The notes: generated by a model not told the origin, from the sequence alone. Shown: positions 19,380 to 30,444, numbered from the stretch's first letter. The stretch is 60,700 bases of DNA from Prochloraceae cyanobacterium (GCA_030065755.1 JASJDA010000017.1:1-60700), one strand, 5' to 3'. Translations and numbers: made by a program.

Positions 19380-19919
19380 ATGTCTCGTATCGGCAAACGC
19401 CCGATCGCCCTTCCTAAAAAAGTCGAAATAAAAATCGACGGACAACACATTAGTGTTAAAGGACCTAAAGGAACCTTAGAGAGAGTTTTACCCTCAAAGG
19501 TGAAAGTAGAGCAAGATGGCGAAAATCTGCAAGTAGTGCGGCAAGATGAGTCCCGCACCGCTAGAGAACGCCACGGTTTATCTCGTACCCTAGTTTCTAA
19601 TATGGTAGAAGGGGTTTCCAAAGGCTTTGAAAAACAACTCGACATCCAGGGTGTGGGTTATAGGGCACAAGCACAAGGAACTACATTGATTCTCAACGTG
19701 GGCTACAGTAAGCCAGTTGAAATAAAAATGCCTTCTGGCGTTAGCGTCAAAGTCGAAAAAAACACTCAAGTAACTGTTAGTGGTATCGATAAAGAAGTAG
19801 TAGGCAATATTGCCGCGAAAATTCGCGCCGTCCGTCCGCCAGAACCCTACAAAGGAAAAGGCATTCGCTATCTTGGTGAAGTAGTTAGACGTAAAGCTGG
19901 TAAAGCAGGTAAGAAATAG
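19380..19919 (+). CDS. rplF: 50S ribosomal protein L6
   Basis: 179 residues: [15 protein letters not shown], the duplicated L6 fold and the C-terminal [16 protein letters not shown] motif near the GTPase centre. 2 bases before rplR. Confidence 0.98.
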   Translation: MSRIGKRPIALPKKVEIKIDGQHISVKGPKGTLERVLPSKVKVEQDGENLQVVRQDESRTARERHGLSRTLVSNMVEGVSKGFEKQLDIQGVGYRAQAQGTTLILNVGYSKPVEIKMPSGVSVKVEKNTQVTVSGIDKEVVGNIAAKIRAVRPPEPYKGKGIRYLGEVVRRKAGKAGKK

Positions 19920-19921
19920 AA

Positions 19922-20284
19922 ATGAAACTAACTCGAAAAAAATTAGTTCAGCGCCGTCATCGGCGATTGCGTCGTAAAGTAACAGGAACTGCAGATAGAC
20001 CCAGACTGTCAGTTTTTCGCTCCAATTGTCATATTTACGCTCAAGTTATCGATGATGTAGCTCAGCATACTTTAGCGGCAGCATCAACCTTAGAGCCAGA
20101 AATACGATCTCAACTATCATCTGGAGCTACTTGCGACGCTTCAGCAGCAGTTGGCAAATTAGTTGCTACGCGAAGCAAAGAAAAAGGAATTGAGCAAGTT
20201 GTCTTCGATCGAGGTGGAAACCTCTATCACGGTCGTGTCAAAGCTTTAGCTGAAGCTGCCCGCGAAGCAGGGCTAAATTTCTAG
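19922..20284 (+). CDS. rplR: 50S ribosomal protein L18
   Basis: 120 residues; [23 protein letters not shown] and the [25 protein letters not shown] end are typical. Binds 5S rRNA together with L5. Practically abuts rplF. Confidence 0.98.
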   Translation: MKLTRKKLVQRRHRRLRRKVTGTADRPRLSVFRSNCHIYAQVIDDVAQHTLAAASTLEPEIRSQLSSGATCDASAAVGKLVATRSKEKGIEQVVFDRGGNLYHGRVKALAEAAREAGLNF

Positions 20285-20308
20285 TCAATTACTACAGGGA
20301 TATAAAAT

Positions 20309-20833
20309 ATGGCAAATCGTCGCAGTAAAAAAGGTCGCGCCAAAGAGAAAGAAACTAACTGGCAAGAAAGAGTTATTCAGATTCGTCGGGTCAGTAAAGT
20401 TGTCAAAGGCGGTAAAAAATTAAGCTTCCGCGCTATCGTAGTAGTTGGCAATGAAAGAGGTCAAGTAGGGGTAGGTGTAGGCAAAGCAGCTGATGTTATC
20501 GGTGCGGTGCGGAAAGGAGTCGTTGATGCTAAGAAGCATTTGATTGACGTTTCTCTCAATAAAGCCAGCTCCATTGCTCACATTACTAACGGACGTTCTG
20601 GAGGAGCAAAAGTAATTATGCGACCTGCTGCTCCAGGTACTGGAGTAATTGCCGGCGGGGCAGTGCGGACAGTTCTAGAATTAGCTGGAATTAAAAATAT
20701 TTTGGCTAAGCAACTAGGTTCTAATAACCCCTTAAATAATGCTAGAGCAGCGATCGACGCTTTAGAACAAATACGCACTTTTTCGCAAGTTGCTCGAGAA
20801 AGGGAAATTCCCCTCGAACAAATTTACGCCTAA
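20309..20833 (+). CDS. rpsE: 30S ribosomal protein S5
   Basis: 174 residues with [25 protein letters not shown] and the [17 protein letters not shown] and [15 protein letters not shown] motifs. It acts in decoding accuracy. rplO follows directly without rpmD (L30), as expected for cyanobacteria. Confidence 0.98.
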   Translation: MANRRSKKGRAKEKETNWQERVIQIRRVSKVVKGGKKLSFRAIVVVGNERGQVGVGVGKAADVIGAVRKGVVDAKKHLIDVSLNKASSIAHITNGRSGGAKVIMRPAAPGTGVIAGGAVRTVLELAGIKNILAKQLGSNNPLNNARAAIDALEQIRTFSQVAREREIPLEQIYA

Positions 20834-20868
20834 TTTTCTATAAAAGCAGTTAGAAAAGGAAGAAGATC

Positions 20869-21318
20869 GTGAGATTAAATCAAGTTGGACCCAAAACAGG
20901 CTCCAAAAGGCGCAGGCGCAGAGTAGGTCGAGGCATATCAGCAGGTCAAGGGGCTAGCTGTGGTTTTGGGATGCGAGGTCAAAAATCCCGCTCCGGTACC
21001 GGAACTAAGGCGGGTTTTGAAGGGGGACAAATGCCCCTTTATCGTCGCATACCAAAATTAAAGCACTTTACGGTTGTTAACCCTCGTTGTTACACCGTCG
21101 TTAACGTTAGCAAACTAGCGTCACTTGCTCCTAACAGCGAAGTTAGTTTAGCTTCCTTAATGGAACAAGGTATTGTTACTGCCAACGACGGACCTCTAAA
21201 AATACTGGGCGATGGCGAGTTAAATATTCCTCTTCAGATTAAAGCAGCAGCTTTTACTAGGGTCGCGCGCCAAAAAATTGAAGCTGCTGGCGGTAGTTGC
21301 GAAATAATTAATGGCTGA
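20869..21318 (+). CDS. rplO: 50S ribosomal protein L15
   Basis: 149 residues starting at GTG ([21 protein letters not shown]), then [18 protein letters not shown] and the globular L15 C-domain. A late-assembly 23S rRNA binder. Preceded by GGAAGAAG. Confidence 0.97.
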   Translation: MRLNQVGPKTGSKRRRRRVGRGISAGQGASCGFGMRGQKSRSGTGTKAGFEGGQMPLYRRIPKLKHFTVVNPRCYTVVNVSKLASLAPNSEVSLASLMEQGIVTANDGPLKILGDGELNIPLQIKAAAFTRVARQKIEAAGGSCEIING

Positions 21319-21448
21319 GCTATTAAGGAAAGCAACTGCTTTGTTATTGTATAGTTTTTAACATAAATCTGGAGGGGCAAAATTAAAAAATTATCAAATA
21401 ATAATCGGATAATAGATTAATATTCCCTGCTTTTAGAGGTAGCTATAT

Positions 21449-22771
21449 ATGGTTGTCAGTCGAGATAAAAACCCAACAGCTCAAGAAACTTTTATGCAGA
21501 TGGCTCAAGCAGCAGGGCTTAGAGGAAGGCTGCTTGTCACAGTTGGTCTGTTAATTTTGGTGCGATTTGGTATTTTTATATCCGTACCAGGAATTAACAG
21601 AGACGCATTTGCTCAAGAAATTCAAAATAATCCAGCACTTGGATTTTTAGATTTTTTCAGTGGAGGGGGCTTCTCAGCTTTAGGGATTTTTGCCCTAGGA
21701 ATTTTACCTTTTATTAATGCTTCGATTATCATTCAGTTACTCACTGCTGCTATTCCCGCATTAGAAGACTTACAAAAAAATGAGGGTGAAGCAGGAAGGC
21801 GTAAAATTTCTCAAATTACTCGCTATGTGGCTCTAGGTTGGGGAATCCTACAAAGTACGGCATTGACCTTGGGCTTGTTAAATAACGAGCGGATTGCTCT
21901 CCAACCTGGATTTGCCTTTGTTGCCGAAACAGTAATAGCTTTAACCGCAGGTTCCATGTTCGTGATGTGGATATCTGAGCTAATAACCGAACGGGGTATT
22001 GGTAATGGTGCTTCTTTAATAATTTTTGTCAATATAGTTGCAGTTTTACCCAGTACTTTAGGCAATACCATTGTATTTGCTCAATCGGGTGGTAGAGAAG
22101 TAGTACTCAAAGTAGCACTTTTATTGTTGGTTTTTCTGCTCATGATCGTTGGCATTGTCTTCGTTCAAGAAGGAAGCCGCCGCATTCCCATTATTTCCGC
22201 TCGCCGCCAAATCAATAAGAAACTCTACAGAGGAGAAAGAAAAAGTTATTTGCCTTTACGTCTCAATCAAGGGGGCGTGATGCCAATTATTTTTGCTTCG
22301 GCAGTATTAATTTTACCCTCATTTTTACTAGAGTTTCCCGCAGTACAAAATATTGCTTTGCTTCAAGGTGTCTTGCAGTCCATACAGCCAGGTGCGGGCT
22401 GGGGTTATATAGTATTTTACTTAACGCTGATTCTTGGGTTTAGCTACTTCTACGCCTCTTTGATTGTTAATCCCGTCGATATGTCTCAGAATTTAAAAAA
22501 AATGGGATCGAGTATTCCAGGTATTCGTCCTGGAAAAGCCACTAGCGATTATCTAGAGGGAGTAATTAACCGTCTCACTTTTTTAGGTGCCATATTTTTA
22601 GGGGTTGTGGCAACTGTACCTACCTTGGTAGAAAGTGCGACCCAAGTGACAACATTGCAAGGTCTAGGTGCAACTTCTTTGCTGATTTTAGTGGGTGTAG
22701 CGATCGATACTTCCAAGCAGATACAAACCTACGTTATATCTCAACGTTATGAGGGTATGGTCAAACAATAG
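21449..22771 (+). CDS. secY: preprotein translocase subunit SecY
   Basis: 440 residues with about ten hydrophobic segments; forms the protein-conducting channel in the plasma and thylakoid membranes. Family marks are RFGIFISVPGI (helix 1), ASIIIQLL (plug/lateral gate area), ITERGIGNGASLIIF and the cytoplasmic loop PGIRPGKATSDYL. It lies 130 bases after rplO, the usual place in the cluster. Confidence 0.98.
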   Translation: MVVSRDKNPTAQETFMQMAQAAGLRGRLLVTVGLLILVRFGIFISVPGINRDAFAQEIQNNPALGFLDFFSGGGFSALGIFALGILPFINASIIIQLLTAAIPALEDLQKNEGEAGRRKISQITRYVALGWGILQSTALTLGLLNNERIALQPGFAFVAETVIALTAGSMFVMWISELITERGIGNGASLIIFVNIVAVLPSTLGNTIVFAQSGGREVVLKVALLLLVFLLMIVGIVFVQEGSRRIPIISARRQINKKLYRGERKSYLPLRLNQGGVMPIIFASAVLILPSFLLEFPAVQNIALLQGVLQSIQPGAGWGYIVFYLTLILGFSYFYASLIVNPVDMSQNLKKMGSSIPGIRPGKATSDYLEGVINRLTFLGAIFLGVVATVPTLVESATQVTTLQGLGATSLLILVGVAIDTSKQIQTYVISQRYEGMVKQ

Positions 22772-22779
22772 TAATTGAA

Positions 22780-22846
22780 TTTTTAAGTGGAGCTTTTAGA
22801 CCTGAGTTGGGATAGATTGTTTTTTTCAATTGCTCCACTTAAAAAA
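22780..22846. promoter_or_regulatory. long inverted repeat between secY and adk
   Basis: TTTTTAAGTGGAGC and GCTCCACTTAAAAA (14 bp, perfect) frame a 38-nt loop rich in T. On the plus strand the stem is followed by A rather than T, so it is not a classic terminator in that direction. It could be an RNA processing or attenuation site within the operon. Confidence 0.55.
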
Positions 22847-22875
22847 TAAATTTACGCGATGATTAGGAAATAGTA

Positions 22876-23448
22876 ATGATTAATGAGACAGGATTGATTT
22901 TTTTAGGGCCGCCAGGAGCAGGAAAAGGTACTCAAGCAAAATACCTTGCCGAATTTTTAGAAATACCTCACATCTCCACAGGAGATATTTTAAGAGAAGC
23001 GATCGGCGCCCAAACTATTTTGGGCAAACAAGTTCAGGAATATGTAGACCGAGGAGATTTAGTTCCCGATCGATTGATACTCGATTTAATCGAAGACAGA
23101 CTCGATCGACAAGATGCCCAAAAAGGTTGGATATTAGATGGGTTTCCTCGTAACGTCAAACAAGCCAAGTTCTTAGACGAACTTCTTGCCAAGCTAAATC
23201 AGCATTACATGGTTTACGTGGTTAATTTGGAAGTTCCAGAAGAAGTTTTAATGAAGCGGCTTTTAGAGACCCGCAGAAGAAAAGACGACAATCGCGAAAC
23301 TATTAGTCATCGCTTGCAGGTGCACAAACAGGAAACCGAACCAGTGATTGAATTCTATCGTCAGCACCATAAACTATACTCAGTTGATGGTAACCGCTCC
23401 CCTGCAGAAGTGACTCAATCTCTCAAAGAAATTATTACTGCTGCCTAA
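22876..23448 (+). CDS. adk: adenylate kinase (short form)
   Basis: 190 residues, the short form with a reduced lid. P-loop GPPGAGKGTQ (11-20), ISTGDILREA (AMP site), GWILDGFPRN and RLLETRRRKDDNRETISHRL. Interconverts ATP plus AMP with 2 ADP in the cytosol. 104 bases after secY, separated by a long inverted repeat. Confidence 0.97.
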   Translation: MINETGLIFLGPPGAGKGTQAKYLAEFLEIPHISTGDILREAIGAQTILGKQVQEYVDRGDLVPDRLILDLIEDRLDRQDAQKGWILDGFPRNVKQAKFLDELLAKLNQHYMVYVVNLEVPEEVLMKRLLETRRRKDDNRETISHRLQVHKQETEPVIEFYRQHHKLYSVDGNRSPAEVTQSLKEIITAA

Positions 23449-23625
23449 ACACGCTGATGCCCTTTTATAGCAATATATCAAAAAATTTTGATAGGATCTC
23501 ATATGGCAGGCAGAAGAATAGATCCAAGCGGGTATCTTTTTTTTCTGCTCCTGTACTTAGTATAAGTTACTAAGAGCCTCGCGATTTTCACTCTCACTTT
23601 TGAGACACAAATAAGGAGTAAAATT

Positions 23626-23850
23626 TTGTCTAAACAAGACTTAATTGAAATGGAAGGTACGGTAACGGAATCTCTTCCCAATGCCATGTTTAGGGTCGAT
23701 CTCGATAATGGCTTTAACGTTTTAGCTCATATCTCCGGCAAAATACGTCGCAATTACATCAAAATTCTACCAGGCGATCGGGTTAAAGTGGAACTGACTC
23801 CTTACGATTTAACTAAAGGTAGAATTACTTATCGCTTGCGCAAAAAATAA
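23626..23850 (+). CDS. infA: translation initiation factor IF-1
   Basis: 74 residues, an S1/OB-fold protein ([54 protein letters not shown]). The start is TTG, placed by the family N-terminus and by AAGGAG 9 bases upstream; there is no ATG near. A weak start may keep the factor low relative to the ribosomal proteins. Confidence 0.96.
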
Positions 23851-23956
23851 AGCAATAGGTACTAGCTAAATGATAATAGCTAAAATTATCGCCACGACCT
23901 GACAAAAATAGATTATATTGATATAATAATAAGCTTGCAGTGAAGCCCAAAAAGGC

Positions 23957-24070
23957 ATGAAAGTTAGACCATCCGTAAAAAAAATTTGTGAAAAATGCCG
24001 CGTCATTAGACGTCGGGGTCGAGTAATGGTAATTTGTGTTAACCCAAAACACAAACAACGTCAAGGTTAA
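23957..24070 (+). CDS. rpmJ: 50S ribosomal protein L36
   Basis: A 37-residue gene: [21 protein letters not shown], then [16 protein letters not shown]. Three Cys and one His form the zinc site (C-C-C-H type). It sits between infA and rpsM, as in other bacteria. Its start overlaps no other gene. Confidence 0.97.
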   Translation: MKVRPSVKKICEKCRVIRRRGRVMVICVNPKHKQRQG

Positions 24071-24139
24071 TAGAGGGAGCCCCAGGGCCAAAAAAATATA
24101 ACAAGTAGAAACTGAATCAAACGTAGGGAGAAAAAAAGC

Positions 24140-24523
24140 GTGGCCAGGATTGCCGGAGTCGATCTACCTCGCGACAAACGGGTGGAAATAGGACTTACAT
24201 ATATTTACGGTATAGGTTTGTCGAGAGCGCAAGAGATAATAGCTAAAACAGGTGTTAACCCCGACACTAGAGTAAAAGATTTGACAGATGAAGAGGTAAC
24301 AACTCTCAGAAATTTTGTTGAATCAAACTATGAAATCGAAGGTGACTTAAAACGTTGGGAAACAATGAATATCAAGCGATTGATAGACATTGGTACCTAT
24401 AGAGGTCGTCGCCATCGTCAAGGGTTACCAGTGCGCGGTCAGCGAACTCGCACCAACGGTCGAACTCGTCGCGGTAGAAAAATAACAGTTGCTGGGAAGA
24501 AAAAAGCTCCTGGTAAAAAATAA
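24140..24523 (+). CDS. rpsM: 30S ribosomal protein S13
   Basis: 127 residues starting at GTG ([20 protein letters not shown]) with the H2TH-like segment and the basic tail [19 protein letters not shown]. Contacts the P-site tRNA and forms the bridge to the large subunit. Confidence 0.98.
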   Translation: MARIAGVDLPRDKRVEIGLTYIYGIGLSRAQEIIAKTGVNPDTRVKDLTDEEVTTLRNFVESNYEIEGDLKRWETMNIKRLIDIGTYRGRRHRQGLPVRGQRTRTNGRTRRGRKITVAGKKKAPGKK

Positions 24524-24560
24524 ATAATTCGATTTAATCCGATCTAATAATAGCGAAACT

Positions 24561-24953
24561 ATGGCAAAACCAAACAAAAAAGGCGGGGCAAAAAAGCAAA
24601 AACGAAACGTTCCGAATGGAATGGCTCACATACAATCTACTTTCAATAACACCATTGTTACCATTAGCGACAGCAAAGGAGACGTAGTATCCTGGGCATC
24701 AGCTGGTTCTAGCGGTTTTAAAGGAGCCAAAAAAGGAACTCCATTTGCCGCACAAACTGCTGCTGACAGCGCCGCTCGTCAAGCAATAGACCAAGGAATG
24801 CGCCAGATTGAAGTGATGGTAAGCGGGCCAGGAGCAGGTAGAGAAACAGCAATTAGAGCTCTTCAAGGGGCAGGACTGGAAATAACTCTAATCAGAGATG
24901 TGACTCCAATTCCTCACAATGGCTGTCGCCCTCCCAAAAGGCGTAGAGTATAA
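24561..24953 (+). CDS. rpsK: 30S ribosomal protein S11
   Basis: 130 residues; [33 protein letters not shown] and [17 protein letters not shown] are diagnostic. Part of the 30S platform. Confidence 0.98.
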   Translation: MAKPNKKGGAKKQKRNVPNGMAHIQSTFNNTIVTISDSKGDVVSWASAGSSGFKGAKKGTPFAAQTAADSAARQAIDQGMRQIEVMVSGPGAGRETAIRALQGAGLEITLIRDVTPIPHNGCRPPKRRRV

Positions 24954-24995
24954 AGGCAAGCAAAAAGAAAGCTCGAAGTATTTAACGAGCCTAAA

Positions 24996-25016
24996 AACTC
25001 CCCGATCGAGGGGGTT
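24996..25016 (+). promoter_or_regulatory. hairpin in the rpsK-rpoA spacer
   Basis: AACTCCCC and GGGGGTT can pair around GATCGA, about 90 bases before rpoA. Only two T follow directly, so if it terminates at all it would do so partially, tuning rpoA against the ribosomal proteins. Confidence 0.35.
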
Positions 25017-25106
25017 AATTATCCATATGTATAGATAAATAGGGGCAGGCTATTTGAAAGTGCCTCCAAACTTTCCCAAGCGTTTGAATAAAAGGGAGGT
25101 CACTCT

Positions 25107-26051
25107 GTGGCGCAAGTGAAAATTGAGTGTATAGAATCTAAAACTCTCAAAAACCAGATACAGTATAGCAAATTTGTCATAGAACCACTCGATCGCGGTC
25201 AAGGAATTACAGTAGGTAATTCCCTGCGTCGAATTTTACTGTCAAATTTAGAAGGAGCCGCTATAACAGCGATCCGAATAGCCGGAGTCAATCACGAATT
25301 TGCCACGATCGACGGGGTAAGGGAAGACGTATTAGAAATTATGCTAAACGTCAAAGAAATTGCCCTCAGAAGTAGCACTCATCAAGCTTTAATAGGTCGC
25401 TTGGCAGCAACAGGACCGGCAACAGTAACAGCAAGTCAATTTGACGTTCCCTCAGAAATAGAAGTGGTAGATCCCAATCATTATGTGGCTACTCTCGGGG
25501 AAGGGGCGAAACTAGAAATGGAGTTTCGCGTCGAAAAAGGCAAAGGATATCGAGCTATACAGCGAGGAAAAGACGAAACGAGCTCCATAGACTTCCTGCA
25601 AATTGACGCGGTATTTATGCCAGTCACCAAAGTTAACTATAGCGTCGAGCAAGCTCAAATCGACGGAGCCGCATCTAAAGACAGACTGCTAATAGAAATT
25701 TGGACAAATGGAAGCTTGCAACCGAAAGAGGCTCTTTCTCAAGCAGCAGGAATTATCATCGACCTGTTCAAGCCGATCCAGGAGATGAGTATAGAACCGA
25801 TTACCACGGAAGTTGAGGAAGAAGACGATCCTAACAAGCAAATACCCATTGAAGAATTACAGTTATCAGTCAGGGCATATAACTGCCTCAAGCGCGCTCA
25901 AATAAATACTGTAGCTGACTTGTTAGATTACAGCGAAGAAGATTTGTTGGAAATCAAAAACTTCGGTCAAAAATCTGCTGAAGAGGTTATCGAAGCCCTA
26001 AATAAACATCTGGGCATTACTTTACCCAGGGAAAAATCTGCAAAAGCGTAA
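25107..26051 (+). CDS. rpoA: DNA-directed RNA polymerase subunit alpha
   Basis: 314 residues. The N-terminal dimerisation domain (VIEPLDRGQGITVGNSLRRILLSNLEGAAIT) is joined by an acidic linker to the C-terminal domain (LKRAQINTVADLLDYSEEDLLEIKNFGQKS), which contacts promoters and activators. GTG start with GGGAGG upstream. 153 bases after rpsK. Confidence 0.98.
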   Translation: MAQVKIECIESKTLKNQIQYSKFVIEPLDRGQGITVGNSLRRILLSNLEGAAITAIRIAGVNHEFATIDGVREDVLEIMLNVKEIALRSSTHQALIGRLAATGPATVTASQFDVPSEIEVVDPNHYVATLGEGAKLEMEFRVEKGKGYRAIQRGKDETSSIDFLQIDAVFMPVTKVNYSVEQAQIDGAASKDRLLIEIWTNGSLQPKEALSQAAGIIIDLFKPIQEMSIEPITTEVEEEDDPNKQIPIEELQLSVRAYNCLKRAQINTVADLLDYSEEDLLEIKNFGQKSAEEVIEALNKHLGITLPREKSAKA

Positions 26052-26092
26052 AGCCTATAGTTAATCAAGTGTAACACAAGGAGAATCCCAAA

Positions 26093-26443
26093 ATGCGACA
26101 TCGATGTCGAGTGCCACTACTAGGAAGACCCGCAGACCAACGTAAGGCTCTGCTGAGATCCCTAACAACAGAATTAATTCGTCACGGCCAAATTAAAACC
26201 ACCAAAGCTCGTGCTAAAGCAGTGCGATCCCAAGCAGAGAGAATGATTACTTTAGCCAAGGACGGTTCTCTAGCAGCCAGACGCAGAGCTATAGCTTATA
26301 TCTACGACAAAAAGTTAGTTAGCGCTTTGTTCGATCGAGCAAAAGAGCGCTATAGCGATCGCAATGGCGGATACACCAAAATTGTTCGCACTATGCGCCG
26401 TAGAGGAGACAACACGGAAATGGCAATTATCGAACTGGTGTGA
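26093..26443 (+). CDS. rplQ: 50S ribosomal protein L17
   Basis: 116 residues: [29 protein letters not shown] and [20 protein letters not shown] are typical. Ends GTGTGA, where the truA start overlaps. Confidence 0.98.
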   Translation: MRHRCRVPLLGRPADQRKALLRSLTTELIRHGQIKTTKARAKAVRSQAERMITLAKDGSLAARRRAIAYIYDKKLVSALFDRAKERYSDRNGGYTKIVRTMRRRGDNTEMAIIELV

Positions 26444-27288
26444 GTCAGCAAGAGTTGGCTAACTCTAATATTGGTGAGGGAACTTCTGAGCGAATAGCTC
26501 TAGTAATTCAGTATATAGGTACCAATTATCACGGGTGGCAGCGACAGCCCCAGGGCGCGACAGTACAAGAAGAAATAGAAAAAGCGATCGCAATGGTAGT
26601 AGGAAAACCAGTAACCCTTCACGGTGCTGGACGCACTGATGCAGGAGTACACGCAGCAGCTCAAGTAGCTCATTTTGAATATTTAGGGCCTATTCCTGCT
26701 ACTAGATGGGCAAAAATTCTTAATTCTCGCTTGCCAAAAGATATACTAATTAGGGCTTCTGCAAGGGTTAACTCAAACTGGCACGCTCGCTTTTCTGCAA
26801 TCTGGCGGCGCTATCGCTACACTATTTATACAGAAAAGCGACCAAATGTATTTGTAGAGCCTTTTAGCTGGCACTATTATTACGCTCCCTTAGAAGAGTA
26901 CGAGATCGACGAAGCTCTCAAACTCTTAGTTGGGAAACACGAACTAGCAGCCTTTCAAAGGGCTGGATGCTATCGCAATCATTCTTGGGTGGACATTCAA
27001 GAAGCAAAATGCTACCGCAAAGGGCCATTTGTCTACATAGAAATTCAAGCTAATGGCTTTTTATATGGCATGGTGCGGCTGATGGTGGGAATGCTAGTAG
27101 AAGTGGGAATAAAAAAGCGATCGCTCTCGAACTTTACCGAAATATGGGTAAATAAACGCCGCGATATTGTTAAATATTCCGCTCCTGCTCGCGGGCTGTG
27201 CTTGTTGCGAGTCGGTTATCCCGAATTTCCATTTCCCAAAACAGTTTGGTTTGAAACTCAACCTACTTTTGGGTTTGGAGCCCACTAA
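26440..27288 (+). CDS. truA: tRNA pseudouridine(38-40) synthase
   Basis: 282 residues; isomerises uridines 38-40 of tRNA anticodon stems. [11 protein letters not shown] contains the catalytic Asp; NYHGWQRQP and [12 protein letters not shown] are family motifs. The chosen GTG overlaps the rplQ stop by 4 bases (GTGA); the first 18 residues are poorly conserved, so the true start could be slightly later. Confidence 0.95.
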   Translation: MSQQELANSNIGEGTSERIALVIQYIGTNYHGWQRQPQGATVQEEIEKAIAMVVGKPVTLHGAGRTDAGVHAAAQVAHFEYLGPIPATRWAKILNSRLPKDILIRASARVNSNWHARFSAIWRRYRYTIYTEKRPNVFVEPFSWHYYYAPLEEYEIDEALKLLVGKHELAAFQRAGCYRNHSWVDIQEAKCYRKGPFVYIEIQANGFLYGMVRLMVGMLVEVGIKKRSLSNFTEIWVNKRRDIVKYSAPARGLCLLRVGYPEFPFPKTVWFETQPTFGFGAH

Positions 27289-27365
27289 AATAACGATTTT
27301 TAATAAAGAAGTGTAATGGATTTCTTTATTAAAACAAAACCTGTGGTAAGACAAAGGAAAAATAA

Positions 27366-27827
27366 ATGATGATGAGTAAAACTCCTCTTCCAACTCAAGA
27401 AACTTTAGAGAAAAATTGGTATGTCGTAGACGCGGCAGACCAGCGTTTAGGGCGTTTAGCTACAGAAATTGCCAATATCCTGCGAGGAAAAAATAAACCT
27501 ACTTTTACTCCTCATATGGATACTGGAGACTTCGTTGTCGTCGTTAATGCCGAAAAAGTAGTCGTTACTGGCAAAAAACCCAATCAAAAACTCTACCGCC
27601 GCCACTCAGGAAGACCAGGGGGCATGAAAGTAGAAACTTTCGACCAACTTCAAGCCCGAATTCCCGAAAGGATTATCGAAAAGGCAGTAAAGGGGATGCT
27701 GCCAAAAAATGCCTTGGGTCGCAAACTGTTTACTAAACTAAAAGTATATACAGGCCCCAATCATCCCCACCAAGCACAACAACCTCAAGAATTGACAATT
27801 AATACCATTCCCGTTGGAGATAAATAA
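27366..27827 (+). CDS. rplM: 50S ribosomal protein L13
   Basis: 153 residues with [38 protein letters not shown] and [21 protein letters not shown]. Three consecutive ATG codons leave the exact start open; AAAGGA lies upstream. Overlaps rpsI by one base. Confidence 0.98.
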   Translation: MMMSKTPLPTQETLEKNWYVVDAADQRLGRLATEIANILRGKNKPTFTPHMDTGDFVVVVNAEKVVVTGKKPNQKLYRRHSGRPGGMKVETFDQLQARIPERIIEKAVKGMLPKNALGRKLFTKLKVYTGPNHPHQAQQPQELTINTIPVGDK

Positions 27828-28240
27828 TGCAAGCAGCAGAGTCTACAGATAAAGTTGTATATTGGGGAACAGGCCGTCGCAAATCTTCTGTGGCAAGAGT
27901 TCGCCTAGTTCCTGGTGACGGTCAAATCACCGTTAATCGTAAAGGAGCAGAAGCTTACTTTGGCAATATTCCCAGTTACATCGCTTCGATCAAAGCTCCT
28001 TTAGAAACTTTGGGGCTAGAAAGCGAATACGACGTTTTGGTAAAAGCTCACGGGGGCGGTTTGACCGGACAATCAGATGCGATCAAACTAGGAGTGGCTA
28101 GAGCTTTATGTCAGCTAGATCCAGAAAATCGCCAACCTCTGAAAACAGAAGGTTATTTAACTCGCGATCCTAGAGCTAAAGAAAGGAAAAAATATGGCTT
28201 GCACAAAGCAAGAAAAGCACCTCAATACTCCAAGCGTTAA
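27827..28240 (+). CDS. rpsI: 30S ribosomal protein S9
   Basis: 137 residues; [38 protein letters not shown] and the C-terminal KAPQYSKR that reaches the P-site tRNA. Start coupled to the rplM stop (TAATG). Confidence 0.98.
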   Translation: MQAAESTDKVVYWGTGRRKSSVARVRLVPGDGQITVNRKGAEAYFGNIPSYIASIKAPLETLGLESEYDVLVKAHGGGLTGQSDAIKLGVARALCQLDPENRQPLKTEGYLTRDPRAKERKKYGLHKARKAPQYSKR

Positions 28241-28371
28241 AATTATAGTTAGTTAGTAGTTGTTTGTTATTTTCTGAATCATAACAAGTAACAAACAACT
28301 CGATCTCGAAGACATCTGCCTTTGGCAGCACGCAAATAACAAATAAGTAAAATAACAACAACAAAAATACT

Positions 28372-28629
28372 ATGCCTAAATCTGGAATTCATCCCAAATG
28401 GTATCCAGAAGCTAAAGTCATCTGTAACGGCGAAGTAGTGATGACTGTTGGCTCCACCCAGCCAGAAATTCACGTTGACGTTTGGTCTGGCAATCATCCC
28501 TTTTACACTGGAACTCAAAAAATTATCGATACTGAAGGAAGGGTCGATCGCTTCCTTCGTAAATACGGGATGCTCGATAGCACTCAGCAAAACAAAGACA
28601 AAGCTCCTGAAGACAAAAAAGAAAAATAG
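28372..28629 (+). CDS. rpmE: 50S ribosomal protein L31 (zinc-free form)
   Basis: 85 residues: [23 protein letters not shown], then [20 protein letters not shown]. Only one Cys remains, so the CxxC zinc site of the zinc-binding form is absent. The C-terminus is extended and Lys/Asp rich. 131 bases after rpsI and followed by a hairpin. Confidence 0.96.
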   Translation: MPKSGIHPKWYPEAKVICNGEVVMTVGSTQPEIHVDVWSGNHPFYTGTQKIIDTEGRVDRFLRKYGMLDSTQQNKDKAPEDKKEK

Positions 28630-28650
28630 CTTCAGTATTTATAGTCTTCG

Positions 28651-28671
28651 CCCAGCAGAATTTCTGCTGGG
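28651..28671 (+). terminator. hairpin after rpmE
   Basis: CCCAGCAGAA and TTCTGCTGGG form a 10-bp inverted repeat, followed by GTTAAAACTGTTT. A modest terminator or attenuator between rpmE and prfA. Confidence 0.55.
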
Positions 28672-28739
28672 TTAAAACTGTTTGGATACTCGATCGAGCT
28701 ATTTATTTTTTTGTAGAAGCGTTAATTACTATTAATACC

Positions 28740-29852
28740 ATGGTTGAGTCTTATCTGCATCAAAAACTAAAATCTGTAGAATCTACTTATACAGAATTAA
28801 CCCGTCGCCTGGGAGATCCCGATATTGCAACTAATCCTGAAGAATTACAGCGAGTAGCAAAAGCCCGTTCCGATCTAGAAGAAACGGTTGATACCTACAA
28901 TAGCTGGAAAGAGACACGGGAAGAGTCGATCGGGGCCAGACAAATTCTCAAAGAATCTAACAGCGATCCTGAGTTGAAAGAAATGGCAGCTCTCGAAGTT
29001 GAAGAATTAGAGAATAAGTTAGAAGAGCTAGAACAAAAACTAAAAATCTTGCTCTTGCCCAGGGACCCCAATGACGATAAAAATATTATGCTCGAAATTC
29101 GGGCTGGGACAGGAGGCGACGAAGCCAGTATTTGGGCTGGTGACTTAGTAAGAATGTACTCTCGATATGCGGAATCCCAAAATTGGCAAGTCAAGCTAGT
29201 AAGCGAATCTCCTGCTGAAATGGGCGGTTTTAAAGAAGCAATTCTCGAAATTAAAGGCGAGCGGGTCTATAGTAAGCTCAAATTTGAAGCAGGAGTTCAC
29301 CGAGTACAGCGAGTACCTGTTACAGAAGCAGGAGGAAGAGTTCACACTTCCACAGCAACAGCGGCAATAATGCCAGAAGTAGATGATGTAGAAGTGAAAA
29401 TCGATCCTAACGAAATTGAAATGAAAACTGCTCGATCGGGCGGTGCTGGCGGTCAGAATGTAAACAAAGTAGAAACGGCTGTCGATCTCATCCACAAGCC
29501 TACAGGAATCAGAATTTTCTGTACGGAAGAACGCTCTCAGTTACAAAACCGCGAACGAGCAATGCAAATTTTACGAGCTAAACTGTACGAAATAAAGTTA
29601 GCCGAACAACAGCAAGCAGTTAGTTCCATGCGACGTTCTCAAGTAGGAACGGGGGCGCGATCGGAAAAAATTCGCACCTATAATTACAAAGACAACCGCA
29701 TCACCGACCACAGGTTAGGTGAAAACTTTTCTCTCGCTGGCGCTCTAGAGGGTAATATAGACCACATTATTCAATCTTGTATTTCTAAAGATCAGCAAGA
29801 ACGTTTGGAGGAATTAGCGGCTTCTCCTACTACTGCTGAAGCTTTGAATTAA
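28740..29852 (+). CDS. prfA: peptide chain release factor 1
   Basis: 370 residues. The tripeptide PVT (in [15 protein letters not shown]) is the RF1-type PxT that reads UAA and UAG, and [11 protein letters not shown] contains the GGQ catalytic loop. The acidic coiled N-terminal domain is complete. It closes the ribosomal cluster and is followed by a hairpin. Confidence 0.98.
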   Translation: MVESYLHQKLKSVESTYTELTRRLGDPDIATNPEELQRVAKARSDLEETVDTYNSWKETREESIGARQILKESNSDPELKEMAALEVEELENKLEELEQKLKILLLPRDPNDDKNIMLEIRAGTGGDEASIWAGDLVRMYSRYAESQNWQVKLVSESPAEMGGFKEAILEIKGERVYSKLKFEAGVHRVQRVPVTEAGGRVHTSTATAAIMPEVDDVEVKIDPNEIEMKTARSGGAGGQNVNKVETAVDLIHKPTGIRIFCTEERSQLQNRERAMQILRAKLYEIKLAEQQQAVSSMRRSQVGTGARSEKIRTYNYKDNRITDHRLGENFSLAGALEGNIDHIIQSCISKDQQERLEELAASPTTAEALN

Positions 29853-29865
29853 TTGTTTTCACTGA

Positions 29866-29888
29866 CCTCATCTAAAATTTAGATGGGG
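29866..29888 (+). terminator. hairpin after prfA
   Basis: CCTCATCTAAA pairs with TTTAGATGGGG around one base, followed by TTATTCG. A plausible, not strong, intrinsic terminator of the ribosomal cluster. Confidence 0.55.
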
Positions 29889-30444
29889 TTATTCGATCGA
29901 CTTATGAATGAACAATACAACAAGATCGGGGATATTATAGAAATCCCCCCAACAGCATGAGAAGATTGCGGAAAAGGTTATTGCTCTAAGTTCAGAAAAA
30001 TAAACGCTGTAGTTTTTTCTATTTGCCACTAAAAAATTAAGTTTTATTTCTATAGAGAACAATAAAAGTAGAAAGTGTTAAATTAGTAATTGAAGCAGGT
30101 TAGCTTCCCTGACAGATAAAAAAGTCAGTTCAAAGTTGTAAAAGAGGTACACTAAGCTGTTTAATCTCATATCTGTCTCGTTCCACAACAACATCATCCA
30201 ATCAGAAAACGGATCCTTCCTAATATATAGTTAAAAAGGGAGCAATACAACTGAAAGTTTTACCTAGTTGTAACTCTGTTTATTATCACTAAAAAATCAG
30301 GAAGTCAACCGAAGAGTAAGAGTTGGATGGTGTTGTTTGTTATGAGTAATTGCTTAGTTTTTTGGCATTAGTAAAAGAAGAAATAATAGTACTTTTTGCC
30401 AGAGAGAAAATATTTTCACAAATATTAATAAGCGATCGTAGTCG
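29889..30444. other. intergenic region before the GT4-parvulin gene
   Basis: AT-rich, no coding frame recognised. It presumably contains the promoter of the next gene; no clear boxes were assigned. Confidence 0.35.
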
